Notes: generated by a model not told the origin, from the sequence alone. Shown: positions 7,983 to 16,363, counted from the first letter of the stretch. The stretch: 47,130 bases of DNA from Pleurocapsaceae cyanobacterium CSU_1_1 (GCA_012034765.1 JAAUOU010000020.1:1-47130), one strand, 5' to 3'. Program-made: numbers and translations.

Positions 7983-8732
7983 TTAGCTGGTAGATAGATC
8001 GACCAAATGTTTATGCCATTGCTTTTGATTTTTGTAGGCATCTTTAACATACGGCGAGTAGCGGATTAAGTTAATTAAAAAAAGGTTGAGAACTGAAACA
8101 GGAAACTTTGTCGGTCTAACAATATCCATAAACAATATCACTCGAATTTCGTTGGTTTTATTCCAGGCTTCATGAACAAAAGAATCATCAAATAAAAGAC
8201 TTTTTCCCTCTAACCAATGGCGAAATTCAGTTCCTACTCGAATAAGGCAATTTTCTCGATCCTGGGGAACTTTTAAGGCTAGTTGATAACGCAATAATCC
8301 CTTATAAGGACCACGATGTTCGGGAATATGTTTTCCTGGTAGCAAAATTGAAAAGAATGCTGTTTTCATCCCTGGTATGCTCTCGATGAGTGAAGCCGTC
8401 AATGGGCAACGCTGGCAGTTTTGCTCTATTTTGATGCCATAGCCATACAGAAAGAAAGTTTTCCATAAACCATCGTTACTCAAACGATATTGATCTGGAG
8501 AAATATCGTGAAAGCCAGGTAATTGCTCCGTAGATTCTAAAACTACATCTAGTTCTTTTCTAATAGTTTGCCAGTTATCTTCAAGTTTTGATGTCCAATC
8601 AAAGTAATTGGCATCGAAAAAAAAATCATTGCCGATCGCCGAATAACGTGCGATCATGTTTTCTAACCAATGAAGAATTGTTTTACCAACTTTATAAATT
8701 AAAAAATCTCTAATTGTTTGTTTGAGCTTCAT
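7983..8732 (-). CDS. Aspartyl/asparaginyl beta-hydroxylase-like oxygenase
   Basis: A 249-residue protein of the AspH family (Asp_Arg_Hydrox). The core holds LPGKHIPEHRGPYKG with His139, LLRYQLALKVP, and DDSFVHEAWN with His187, followed by Arg197. AspH enzymes use two His ligands for Fe(II) and bind 2-oxoglutarate through a conserved Arg, which fits. In mammals they hydroxylate Asp/Asn in EGF domains; bacterial members have mostly unknown targets, and some act on lipids. The N-terminal 20 residues are hydrophobic with basic residues and may associate with membrane. The region about 106-112 includes a Cys pair (NCQRCP). It stands alone, converging with the IPNS-like gene. Confidence 0.8.
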   Translation of the reverse strand: MKLKQTIRDFLIYKVGKTILHWLENMIARYSAIGNDFFFDANYFDWTSKLEDNWQTIRKELDVVLESTEQLPGFHDISPDQYRLSNDGLWKTFFLYGYGIKIEQNCQRCPLTASLIESIPGMKTAFFSILLPGKHIPEHRGPYKGLLRYQLALKVPQDRENCLIRVGTEFRHWLEGKSLLFDDSFVHEAWNKTNEIRVILFMDIVRPTKFPVSVLNLFLINLIRYSPYVKDAYKNQKQWHKHLVDLSTS

Positions 8733-8901
8733 AGCATCAATTTTCCAGACAACTAAACTTAACTAACTTAAAGTTATGAGATTACTATAACTAGGTTTTT
8801 GATTCTGGCGTAGAATACCAAATCCTGATGGCAAAAAGATTTTTAAAGATTTTGTAAGTTTCTTAACCTTGACTTGAGCCAATTGTGCAAGTTGTACTGG
8901 A

Positions 8902-9771
8902 TTAAAATTTTCGGGGAATGTCATCAAAAGAATAATTATCGCTATTTTGATGATTGATAATCGGCTCTAATAAGCGATCGCCTTCGGGAATAAATTCTTG
9001 ATATTTATACTTGGCAATGTTTACTTGAGGTTGGCTCAAGATTTTACGCAGATAATCTTGTTGAAGACTAGAACCCTGTTCAATCATATCTTTGGCTTGA
9101 CGACCCTGATGATCGGTAATAGTTAGAGATGCTCCACTACTGACCAAAAGCTCGACTACTTCTAGACGAAAATTAGCCACCGCATACATTAAAGCTGTTT
9201 TACCCTCTGGTGTTTGAGCGTCAATTTCTGCACCACTATCTAATAAATACATAATGATTTGTAGCTTGTGCTGCATTGGTCGAGCATCCTGAATGCCTAA
9301 GATAGCTGCTTTCATCAAAGGAGTCTTGCCATTTTTCGCTTTGAAGTTGGGGTCAGCACCATGTTTGAGCAAGAGCTTGACAGTATCGATCAAACACCAA
9401 AGAATAGCAATATCTAAAACAGTACGTCCTTGACTATCGCGAACATTGGGGTCAGCGCCATGTTTGAGCAATAAACTTAAACACTTTGATTTAGCAGTAA
9501 TTGTATAGGAAGTTTTTGGGCGATCGCCTATTTTTTCTAAAGGCAAAGTAAACCAGTCTTTACTAAACGCCAAGAAGATTAAAGGCTCATTAGCTTGACC
9601 GACAATCCGAATATTTGGGTCAACTCCTCGCTCCAATAGCTTTTTGACCGCCACAAGATCGTTATTAGCTACCGCCTCAGCCAATTTTAATTCCAGGCTG
9701 TTGCCAAAAGCACGATTTTTAACAAGATGATAGATAATCCAACTCACGAGCTTAAATTTCATTATTTCCAA
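8902..9771 (-). CDS. Ankyrin-repeat protein
   Basis: This 289-residue protein is built from about five ankyrin repeats. Clear ones are LLERGVDPNIR, LLKHGADPNVRDSQGRTVLDIA, LLKHGADPNFKAKNGKTPLMKA, LLDSGAEIDAQTPEGKTALMYA and LVSSGASLTITDHQGRQAKDMI, between about residues 35 and 235. The first 20 residues (MKFKLVSWIIYHLVKNR) are hydrophobic-basic and may contact membrane. Ankyrin repeats bind other proteins; the partner is unknown. Two ATGs are near the start (9771 and 9762). The downstream one matches a duplicated start sequence at 9835-9837, so the true start may be 9762. It follows no operon. Confidence 0.85.
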   Translation of the reverse strand: MEIMKFKLVSWIIYHLVKNRAFGNSLELKLAEAVANNDLVAVKKLLERGVDPNIRIVGQANEPLIFLAFSKDWFTLPLEKIGDRPKTSYTITAKSKCLSLLLKHGADPNVRDSQGRTVLDIAILWCLIDTVKLLLKHGADPNFKAKNGKTPLMKAAILGIQDARPMQHKLQIIMYLLDSGAEIDAQTPEGKTALMYAVANFRLEVVELLVSSGASLTITDHQGRQAKDMIEQGSSLQQDYLRKILSQPQVNIAKYKYQEFIPEGDRLLEPIINHQNSDNYSFDDIPRKF

Positions 9772-9786
9772 ATAGAACCTTGTGCC

Positions 9787-9837
9787 TTAGTGCTGGTTAT
9801 ATTGATAGATTACCCAACTTCTTAACTTAAATTTCAT
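9787..9837 (-). pseudogene. Relic of a second ankyrin-gene start
   Basis: Upstream of the ankyrin gene an ATG (9835-9837) opens a 16-codon frame reading MKFKLRSWVIYQYNQH. It closely matches the N-terminus of the adjacent gene (MKFKLVSWIIYHLV), then hits a stop. The underlying DNA is an imperfect direct repeat of about 35 bases. This looks like the remnant of a tandem paralogue whose body has been lost, or a partial duplication of the gene start. Confidence 0.6.
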
Positions 9838-9894
9838 CTTTGATTAGATCAAATGTATCTTATGGGCTGAGTAATCTAACCACGATTTCAGCAA

Positions 9895-11408
9895 CTATTC
9901 GTTCTGAGAAGGAGCGCGCCCATAAAGATGGGTCAGATATTTGAGGCGACCACTCAATTCATCGTTAAAGGCTTCAGCACGACAGCGCCAACTCCAGTTA
10001 CCCGTAGCTTGAGAAGGAGTGTTCATTTTAGCATCTGTTCCCAAACCCAAAATATCTTGAAATGGCAGCACGACAGTATTACCCACTGAACCAAGAGCCA
10101 GGCGAATCATTGCCCAGTGAATGCCGTCGTTGCCTATACAACCGAGGTAATCGATCACTTGAACGTTTTCTTCAGGCGATCGCCGATCAAACCAGCCGAC
10201 AGTAGTGTCATTATCGTGAGTACCTGTATAAACAATACAGTTGTGGTTTGTAAAGTTATAGGGCAAAAAACCATTAGCGCGATCGCCATCAAAGCCAAAC
10301 TGCAAAATTTTCATGCCAGGAAAGTTAAATTTATCCCGTAGCGCCTCAACTTCAGGAGTAATCACCCCCAGATCTTCTGCCACAATTGGTAGTTTACCCA
10401 ACTGTTTCTCTAGCCGTTGGAAAAATTCATCCCCAGGAGCATCCAGCCAAGTGCCGTTCATTGCGGTAGTCTCTCCGTGGGGTACTGCCCAGTAAGCTTG
10501 AAAGCCTCTAAAGTGATCGATTCGAACAATATCAACATATTCCAAGATGGCTTCTACTCTTCTGATCCACCATTAAAATCAGTTTTTTCCAGTTCTTGCC
10601 AGTTATATACAGGATTACCCCAAAGTTGTCCTGTTTCACTAAAGTAATCTGGGGGAACACCAGCCATTAAGGTGGCTTCTCCTGTATCGGGATCTAGCTG
10701 AAAAATCTGGCGGTGCGCCCAAACATCAACGCTATCATGAGCAACATAAATAGGAATATCGCCTAAAAGCTTAATACCTTGCTCGTTGGCGTATTGCTTA
10801 AGATTTTGCCACTGACAGAAAAACTGATACTGGACAAACTTATGGAAGAAAATGTCATCAGCTAATTTAACAGCCCATTCTGCCATTGCTTGAGGTTGGC
10901 GAGTGGAAATGTCTGCTGCCCATTGATTCCATGCGCTACCATGATGAGCATTTTTTAATGACATAAATAAAGCGTAGTCACTCAGCCAATCATTGTGTCG
11001 GTTACAAAAACGTTGCAACTCTCCTTTTTCTTCATCCGAGGCGATCGCTTTAAAGCGATCGCTTGCCTTGCGCAGCAAAGGCATTTTTGTTTCAATCACC
11101 CCCTCAAAGTCCACTTGATCTGGAGGAAAGTCTGGCAGATTCTGTAGATCCTCCTTGGTTAATAAATCCTGTTGTTGCAGAACTGCGGGGCTAATTAATA
11201 GCGGATTTCCTGCCAAAGCAGAATAAGATAGATAGGGAGAGTTGCCATAACCTGTCGGTCCGATTGGTAGTATTTGCCATATTTGCTGGTCACTATTTGC
11301 CAAAAAATCGACAAATCGATATGCGTTCTCGCCCAAATCGCCAATCCCAAAACGGCTAGGCAGAGAGGTGGGATGAAGTAATACACCGCTAGCGCGAAAA
11401 TCTAACAT
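9895..11408 (-). CDS. malQ: 4-alpha-glucanotransferase (amylomaltase), frameshifted
   Basis: Amylomaltase (GH77) moves alpha-1,4-glucan segments in glycogen/maltodextrin metabolism. Two adjacent frames together give a normal-length enzyme of about 500 residues. The N-terminal part (11408 to 10554) has SGVLLHPTSLPSRFGIGD, GPTGYGNSPY and DIPIYVAHDSVDVWA. The C-terminal part (10545 to 9895) has VDIVRIDHFRGF, with the nucleophile Asp, PIVAEDLG with the acid/base Glu, and YTGTHDNDTT. The join is near 10572-10578: restoring one base in the codon after GATTTT yields DF-x-WWIRRVEAILEYVDIVRIDHF, the expected sequence. Everything else is conserved, so the break is probably a one-base sequencing or very recent deletion. 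The gene is monocistronic. Confidence 0.85.
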
Positions 11409-11769
11409 TTATGATGGATGAATTTTAGTAATTTTTGTCTTAATGTGGTTATAAATTACTCTGCCGTGAGACGACAAAGTGATTTTTGACCGTTGCTGAA
11501 ACCTTAACTTTTCCAAAGCTTTGGTATCTGTCTAATTTACAAAAGTTTGGATAACGTTATTTAGCATTGTGTAACAAATTCCTGCTCAGATGTAGTCGAT
11601 TTTTGGTAGCGTAATATATCAGGAAAAAATAACTAACCTCGACAATAACCTTATCCGAAGGTGTATCCTTTAGGGCAATGGGTCACAGACCCACAACGGT
11701 TTTGTCTCGCAAATTAAAACTTTATTTAAAGATTTGCCTTCGGCTATCTTGATTTAGGAGAATCAAACG
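11409..11769. other. Intergenic region between divergent malQ and psbZ
   Basis: No coding sequence is visible. A CCTTTAGGGCA repeat motif lies near 11668. An AGGAG box (11756-11760) stands ten bases before the psbZ ATG. Promoters for both divergent genes must lie here, but no clear consensus pair stands out. Confidence 0.4.
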
Positions 11770-11958
11770 ATGACTATTTTATTTCAGTTGGTACTAGCTG
11801 CTCTAGTTCTATTTTCTTTTGTCATGGTAATTGGCGTTCCCGTCGCCTATGCTTCGCCCCAAAACTGGGAGCAATCGAAATCTTTGATCTATGTTGGATC
11901 GGGAATCTGGACTGTTCTGGTGGTGGCAGTGGCAGTGTTAAACTTTTTTGTCATTTAG
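11770..11958 (+). CDS. psbZ: Photosystem II protein PsbZ (Ycf9)
   Basis: This 62-residue protein has two membrane helices (about 1-25 and 38-61) joined by the conserved lumenal loop [14 protein letters not shown]. PsbZ is a small PSII core subunit that stabilises PSII supercomplexes and the binding of Psb30 and PsbK. Length and loop are canonical. An AGGAG ribosome-binding site lies 10 bases upstream. ribH follows 86 bases downstream on the same strand, an arrangement also seen in other cyanobacteria. A small AGGGGCGAA-type palindrome in the gap may separate the two transcripts. Confidence 0.97.
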   Translation: MTILFQLVLAALVLFSFVMVIGVPVAYASPQNWEQSKSLIYVGSGIWTVLVVAVAVLNFFVI

Positions 11959-11969
11959 ACGACAAATTC

Positions 11970-11992
11970 AGGGGCGAACAGCAGTTTGCCCT
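11970..11992. repeat. AGGGGCGAA-type palindrome in psbZ-ribH gap
   Basis: AGGGGCGAAC and GTTTGCCCT flank a 4-base loop, a stem of the same family as at 6854. It lies 12 bases after the psbZ stop and could stabilise the psbZ mRNA 3' end. Confidence 0.6.
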
Positions 11993-12044
11993 AGTCATGT
12001 TTGAACCGACGAATATTTTTACTGTTCTTAGATAATTTTGCTTT

Positions 12045-12617
12045 ATGACTGTTTTTGAGGGAACGTTTGCAGGAGACGTATCAAAGCTGCGGATGGCGAT
12101 CATAATTGGTCGCTTTAATGATCTAGTAACGGAAAAGTTAATTTCTGGATGTCAAGATTGCTTGAAACGTCACGGTATTAATATTGACCCTGATAGTGGT
12201 CAAGTAGACTATGTATGGGTTCCTGGTAGCTATGAGATTGCCATGGTAGCGCGACAATTAGCTTTTTCTGGTGGTTATAATGCGATCATTTGCCTTGGGG
12301 CAGTTATTCGCGGGCAAACGCCTCACTTTGAATATGTATCGTCCGAAGCAGCCAAAGGAGTCGCCGCAGCCAGCTTTCAATCAGGTGTTCCCGTGATTTT
12401 TGGTGTTCTAACGGTGGATACGATGCAGCAGGCGCTTGAGCGAGCAGGTATCAAAAGTAACTTGGGCTGGAATTATGCTTTGAATGCCTTGGAAATGGCA
12501 AGTTTGATGCAACAGCTTAATAATCGAGTTTTATCTACTTCTCCCGCTGGCTTACCTTCAGGAAGCGAGGCGATCGCCTTACCTAAAGTTATTGGACAAA
12601 ATGCGTCTAATAGTTAG
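12045..12617 (+). CDS. ribH: 6,7-dimethyl-8-ribityllumazine synthase
   Basis: RibH joins 3,4-dihydroxybutanone-4-phosphate with the ribityl-aminopyrimidine to make lumazine, the penultimate step of riboflavin synthesis. The 190-residue protein shows the conserved [42 protein letters not shown] (with the catalytic His) and [21 protein letters not shown]. The core ends near residue 160, where [10 protein letters not shown] completes the last helix. The remaining 30 residues are a Ser/Pro-rich tail ([14 protein letters not shown]) that is longer than in most bacteria. The enzyme normally forms pentamers or 60-mer capsids. Confidence 0.95.
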   Translation: MTVFEGTFAGDVSKLRMAIIIGRFNDLVTEKLISGCQDCLKRHGINIDPDSGQVDYVWVPGSYEIAMVARQLAFSGGYNAIICLGAVIRGQTPHFEYVSSEAAKGVAAASFQSGVPVIFGVLTVDTMQQALERAGIKSNLGWNYALNALEMASLMQQLNNRVLSTSPAGLPSGSEAIALPKVIGQNASNS

Positions 12618-12655
12618 TCTAAGTAGATGAAGTAAATGAAGAAGTTAATTTACTT

Positions 12656-13396
12656 TTAATTATGGGATATAGCGACAAAGGTGAGAAAGCCGAGGGCAAA
12701 AAGAATGATAAAAACGAGCAGTTTGAATTCAAAGCTCATCATCGTTTTCCTGGCTCGACTGATGGTAACATCGTGAAATCCAGAGTTATTGCGTTGCTGT
12801 TTTAAAGCAGAATACTTTTGTCTGACTTGATTTTTTGCTAATAAAAGTTCTAATTCGGCTGATTTTTTATCTACTTTGGGAGGCGACATCGGTGATGTTG
12901 GTAAAGTTACATTGTTCTCTGTGGGGATTATTTTTATGGTTTCAACAGAATTAATTGATGTTCGGTTTGTTGAGTTGAGTTGCTGGTTTTCTCGATTTAA
13001 AGGTGCTAACAATTCTGATTTAAATGCTGAGTATCCTTGATGTACTAGTTTTATTGCCCATTCCAGTTCTTCAGCAGAGACATTTTTGAGCAGATATCCC
13101 TTGGCACTTGATTCTATTGCTCGACTGACATACCTTTCGTCTTCATAGCTACTGAGCATAATTACTTTAACATTGGGGAATTTAGAGGCGACTTGATTAG
13201 CAACGGCAATCCCATCAATGTCAGGTAAATTTATATCTAGTAATACGACATCTGGTTGAATTGCTTCTATCTGTTTCAAGGCAGTCTTACCGTCTTCGGC
13301 AAAACCTGCTAATTCAATTTCAGCGGAATCTTCTAATAATACTTTTATGCCTGTGCGGATGATATTTTGGTCATCGACTATTAAGGTGCGAATCAT
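12656..13396 (-). CDS. Response regulator receiver with C-terminal membrane anchor
   Basis: Residues 1-120 are a NarL-type receiver: DD at 8-9, phosphoacceptor Asp54 in VLLDINLPDIDG, and GYLLKNVSAEEL with the conserved Lys near 106. NarL proteins normally continue into a LuxR-type helix-turn-helix. Here there is instead a low-complexity Ser/Thr/Asn linker (about 140-180), a short charged helix (AELELLLAKNQVRQKYSALK) and a final hydrophobic segment, LLVFIILFALGFLTFVAIS (about 224-242). No DNA-binding domain is present in this frame, so the protein is probably a membrane-tethered receiver acting on a protein partner. Seven residues before the membrane segment lies RARKTM, suggesting a cytoplasmic N-terminus. 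It converges with ribH. Confidence 0.8.
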   Translation of the reverse strand: MIRTLIVDDQNIIRTGIKVLLEDSAEIELAGFAEDGKTALKQIEAIQPDVVLLDINLPDIDGIAVANQVASKFPNVKVIMLSSYEDERYVSRAIESSAKGYLLKNVSAEELEWAIKLVHQGYSAFKSELLAPLNRENQQLNSTNRTSINSVETIKIIPTENNVTLPTSPMSPPKVDKKSAELELLLAKNQVRQKYSALKQQRNNSGFHDVTISRARKTMMSFEFKLLVFIILFALGFLTFVAISHN

Positions 13397-13635
13397 ATTT
13401 AATTTAAGTGGGTGAATAGGAAAGATAGAAAAATAAAATACTTTTAAAATAATTTTTTATAGGTTACCATCTTACATTTTTTTGTCAAAATATAATAGCT
13501 AGTATTATCTTTGAAAACTCTTAAATATCATAAAATAACTAAATATACACAGTATCGACAAAAACGCCTGGTCTATACTAAATCTAGTGATACATCTAAA
13601 ATTAAATAAGTTGTTTTCTACTGAGCAAAAAATTT

Positions 13636-15126
13636 ATGATTAGTGCTGCACCAGCCAAGACAGAGTATGAAGCAATTATTGGCTTAGAAACTCACTGTCA
13701 GTTAAACACCGAAACCAAAATATTTAGTCGCGAAGCTACTAAATTTGACGGTGATAATCCCAATGCAAATATCTCTCCAATTTGCTTAGGTTATCCAGGA
13801 GTACTCCCTGTTCTTAATGAAAAAGTATTAGAGTATGCAGTTAAGGCAGGGTTAGCTTTAAACTGCCAAATTGCCCCCTATAGTAAATTCGATCGCAAAC
13901 AGTATTTTTATCCTGATTTACCCAAAAATTATCAAATTTCTCAGTTCGATCTGCCCATTGCCGAACACGGTTGGGTGGAAATCGAGATTGTGGAGCAACC
14001 CAACACTGAACCAATTAGAAAGAAAATTGGTGTTACTCGTCTGCATATGGAAGAAGATGCAGGAAAGTTAACTCATGGTGGTAGCGATCGCATTGATGGT
14101 TCGACTTATTCTCTGGTAGACTTCAACCGTGCAGGAATACCCCTGGTGGAAATTGTTTCCGAACCCGATCTGCGTACGGGGAAAGAAGCAGCAGAATATG
14201 CCCAAGAAATCCGCCGAATCATGCTTTATTTAGGCATTAGTGATGGGAAGATGAATGAGGGTTCTCTACGCTGTGATGTGAACATTTCTGTGCGTCCTGT
14301 GGGACAAAAAGAGTTCGGCACTAAGGTAGAAATTAAGAACATGAATTCTTTTAGTGCGATTCAAAAGGCGATCGACTATGAAATCGAAAGACAAATTGCA
14401 GCAGTAGAAAACGGCGAGCCGATCTATCAAGAAACTCGTCTCTGGGAAGAAGGTACACAACGTACGAAAAGTATGCGTCTGAAGGAAGGAAGTAGCGACT
14501 ATCGTTATTTCCCTGAACCAGATTTACCGCCAATTGAGGTGTCAACACAACAGCTAGAAACCTGGAAAGCCGAATTGCCTGAACTTCCTCTTAGCAAACG
14601 TCATCGCTATCAAGCAGACTTAGGCTTATCAGCTTACGATACCAGAGTGTTGACAGACGATCGCGCTGTCGCTGAATATTTTGAAGCAGCGATCGCTGCG
14701 GGGGCGGATACTAAGCAGGTGGCTAACTGGGTCATGGGAGATATTGCTGCATATGTTAATAGTAATAATTTAAAGATTACGGAAACCCAACTCAAGCCTG
14801 AAATTTTAGCCGAGTTAATCAGCTTGATTACGGACGGAACGATTAGTGGCAAAATCGGTAAAGAAATCTTACCCGAACTGTTAACTAAAGGTGGTTCAGC
14901 TAAAGCTTTAGTTGAAAGCAAGGGCTTGATTCAAATTTCTGATACAGGAGAAATTGAAAAAATTATCGATGCGGTCATTGCTGCACATCCCCAGGAGTTA
15001 GAACAATTCCGTGGTGGTAAGACGAAGCTAAAAGGCTTTTTTGTCGGGCAAGTTATGAAGCAAACTGGTGGACGTGCCGATCCTAAACTGGCGAATCAAT
15101 TATTGGCTAAGAAACTACAGGGTTAA
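13636..15126 (+). CDS. gatB: Asp-tRNA(Asn)/Glu-tRNA(Gln) amidotransferase subunit B
   Basis: GatB, with GatA and GatC, converts Glu-tRNA(Gln) to Gln-tRNA(Gln), essential in cyanobacteria, which lack glutaminyl-tRNA synthetase. The 496-residue protein has the canonical IIGLETHCQLNTETKIFS opening, RKQYFYPDLPKNYQISQFD, LHMEEDAGKLTH, DFNRAGIPLVEIVSEPD, DVNISVRP and SDYRYFPEPDLPP. It ends in a YqeY-like tail, [21 protein letters not shown]-type. Start and length are normal. The last 95 bases (15032-15126) are duplicated at 15536-15630; this copy is the one in frame with the gene. Confidence 0.97.
   Translation: MISAAPAKTEYEAIIGLETHCQLNTETKIFSREATKFDGDNPNANISPICLGYPGVLPVLNEKVLEYAVKAGLALNCQIAPYSKFDRKQYFYPDLPKNYQISQFDLPIAEHGWVEIEIVEQPNTEPIRKKIGVTRLHMEEDAGKLTHGGSDRIDGSTYSLVDFNRAGIPLVEIVSEPDLRTGKEAAEYAQEIRRIMLYLGISDGKMNEGSLRCDVNISVRPVGQKEFGTKVEIKNMNSFSAIQKAIDYEIERQIAAVENGEPIYQETRLWEEGTQRTKSMRLKEGSSDYRYFPEPDLPPIEVSTQQLETWKAELPELPLSKRHRYQADLGLSAYDTRVLTDDRAVAEYFEAAIAAGADTKQVANWVMGDIAAYVNSNNLKITETQLKPEILAELISLITDGTISGKIGKEILPELLTKGGSAKALVESKGLIQISDTGEIEKIIDAVIAAHPQELEQFRGGKTKLKGFFVGQVMKQTGGRADPKLANQLLAKKLQG
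15032..15126 (+). repeat. gatB 3'-end direct repeat, copy 1
   Basis: The last 95 bases of gatB. Copy 2 (15536-15630) has the same length with six transitions and no indels. In the GatB frame five of the six changes are synonymous and one is Gly to Ser. Confidence 0.9.
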
Positions 15127-15130
15127 GTAC

Positions 15131-15562
15131 ATGAAAGCTACTTTCGAGGGTGTACTGTTCTATCTCGGCTTGGGACTGCTGTTCAGCCACGAGCTTGACG
15201 CAATTGTCCAGGCTGAGTGGCGTCTGCTGTATGTCGTGAGATCAATGGCGGATGAACAAGCCATGCCAATTTTCATTGCGTTGCATGTTCCGTTGTTCGC
15301 TTTCATCGTCTGGCTTACCCACCACAACTCGTCAACCGTACAGTTGAGATCTCGGATCGTGTTCAATGCCTTCTTAGTAATACACGCTGGTTTGCATTTC
15401 CGCCTTTCCAATGATCCACTCTATACCTTTAACTCTTTTTTGTCGCAAGGCTTGATCTTTGGAGCTGCGATATGTGGAGCGCTTGCACTTGTTTCTAATC
15501 TCTTCACTCGTAGCCACGATGCCTTGTACAATGTCAAGGCTTTTTTGTCGGACAAGTCATGA
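15131..15562 (+). CDS. DUF6713-like membrane protein, probably acquired
   Basis: From the ATG at 15131, four bases after the gatB stop, the gene encodes 143 residues with about four membrane helices. It opens [20 protein letters not shown], continues [16 protein letters not shown], then [19 protein letters not shown]. This matches my memory of the DUF6713 family, which has no known function. The gene is visibly richer in G+C than its neighbours, contains no HIP1 site and uses codons unlike theirs, which points to transfer. Its last eight residues (KAFLSDKS) are read, in a different frame, from the second copy of the gatB 3' end. No ribosome-binding site is evident, and translation may be coupled to gatB. 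Confidence 0.7.
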   Translation: MKATFEGVLFYLGLGLLFSHELDAIVQAEWRLLYVVRSMADEQAMPIFIALHVPLFAFIVWLTHHNSSTVQLRSRIVFNAFLVIHAGLHFRLSNDPLYTFNSFLSQGLIFGAAICGALALVSNLFTRSHDALYNVKAFLSDKS

Positions 15563-15630
15563 AGCAAACTAGTGGACGTGCCGATCCCAAACTGGCGAAT
15601 CAATTGTTGGCTAAAAAACTACAGGGTTAA
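15536..15630 (+). repeat. gatB 3'-end direct repeat, copy 2
   Basis: A 95-base duplicate of the gatB 3' end, including the stop codon, 504 bases downstream of copy 1. Differences relative to copy 1: GGG/GGA, GTT/GTC, GGT/AGT, CCT/CCC, TTA/TTG, AAG/AAA. The copy's start also provides the last codons and the stop of the DUF6713-like gene. Confidence 0.9.
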
Positions 15631-15692
15631 TTAATTGTTAATAGCAATGCTGTAGCAGATTCAAAATGAATGATTTACAACTCATATCAATT

Positions 15693-15985
15693 ATGAAAAC
15701 ATTGGCTGATTTCAAGCAAATTTTGAGTCAAGATAAGACGCTGTTGCGAGAACAGTATCGAGTCACGAGGCTGGGTATTTTGGCTCCTATGCAAGGGGAG
15801 AAGAGACACCAGAGAGCGATCTTGATATTTTGATTGATTACGAACAGGCTCCAACGTTATTTCAGTTGGTGGAGTTGCGAGACTATTTGAGTAAGCAAGT
15901 TGGCTTGAAAGTTGACTTAGTGACTAAAAATGGACTGAAGCCGAGAATGCAAGCACGTGTTCTATCAGAAGTTGTTGATATATGA
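15693..15985 (+). pseudogene. MNT-type minimal nucleotidyltransferase (antitoxin), frameshifted
   Basis: From the ATG at 15693 the frame reads MKTLADFKQILSQDK and, after a one-base correction near 15779-15782 (TTTT where five T are expected), continues GIFGSYARGEETPESDLDIL. It then gives IDYEQAPTLFQLVELRDYL and KVDLVTKNGLKPRM, ending at TGA 15983-15985. GSYARGE...SDLDILI is the Pol-beta type nucleotidyltransferase signature (GS...DxD) of MntA-like antitoxins, which AMPylate their HEPN toxin partner. The size (about 97 residues) is normal. The next frame overlaps its stop by four bases, as expected for such pairs, but the partner is destroyed. Confidence 0.75.
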
Positions 15986-16046
15986 CAAAACGCACTCTGT
16001 CAGAATTAAGTCTATTGAAATCTTAGGGGAAGCGATCGCGAGCTGA
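15982..16046 (+). pseudogene. HEPN (DUF86) toxin remnant
   Basis: An ATG at 15982 overlaps the nucleotidyltransferase stop and begins MTKRTLSELSLLKS before a stop at 16024. In another frame 16011-16046 reads SIEILGEAIAS, which resembles the conserved LEIIGEA block of HEPN/DUF86 RNase toxins. The middle of the gene, including the RxxxxH active-site region, is missing. This looks like an internally deleted HEPN gene. Confidence 0.5.
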
Positions 16047-16076
16047 GAAAGACAGCAGTAACAAAAGGCGATCGCC

Positions 16077-16254
16077 ACAGAACAATTCCGTATAATAATA
16101 TAGTTAGACAGCCGATGCAACCTCGCTTAACGCTTTTATTGGTAATCATGCCGATTCACATACTCATTGTGTTGATTGCCGATATCGCCTATCCACGACT
16201 CGTGAGACAGGATGAGAAGTAGTTATACAGAACAATTCCAGATAATAAATAGTT
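16077..16254. repeat. Short direct repeat flanking a small ORF
   Basis: ACAGAACAATTCC followed by an AT-rich ATAATAA...TAGTTA tail occurs at 16077-16106 and again at 16227-16254. The copies are 150 bases apart. AGAACAATTCCGT also occurs inside gatB near 15000. The repeats bracket the 35-codon frame at 16115-16222. Confidence 0.55.
16115..16222 (+). CDS. Possible 35-residue single-pass membrane peptide
   Basis: An ATG at 16115 opens a frame reading MQPRLTLLLVIMPIHILIVL and then IADIAYPRLVRQDEK before a stop. It has a positively charged start, one hydrophobic stretch of about 22 residues and a charged tail, which is the look of a small membrane protein. No good ribosome-binding site is seen, and I recognise no family. 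It lies between short direct repeats in a region of decayed genes, so it could be a fragment. Coding status is uncertain. The remainder of the gap to 16363 shows no further gene. Confidence 0.35.
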   Translation: MQPRLTLLLVIMPIHILIVLIADIAYPRLVRQDEK

Positions 16255-16363
16255 ATGCGGCTCAGGCTATTGGTGGGGCAGTAGTTTAAGAAGTATCTGT
16301 TGGTCTAGTTGCACTCGAAGCTCTTAAGTAAAGTAAGGCGATCGCTTTGTCTTGTGCTGTATC

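Noticed and set aside
10117-10647. Three overlapping plus-strand frames within malQ
   Set aside because: Antisense shadows of the amylomaltase gene; no ribosome-binding sites.
14634-14921. 95-codon frame antisense to gatB
   Set aside because: Shadow of a highly conserved coding sequence.
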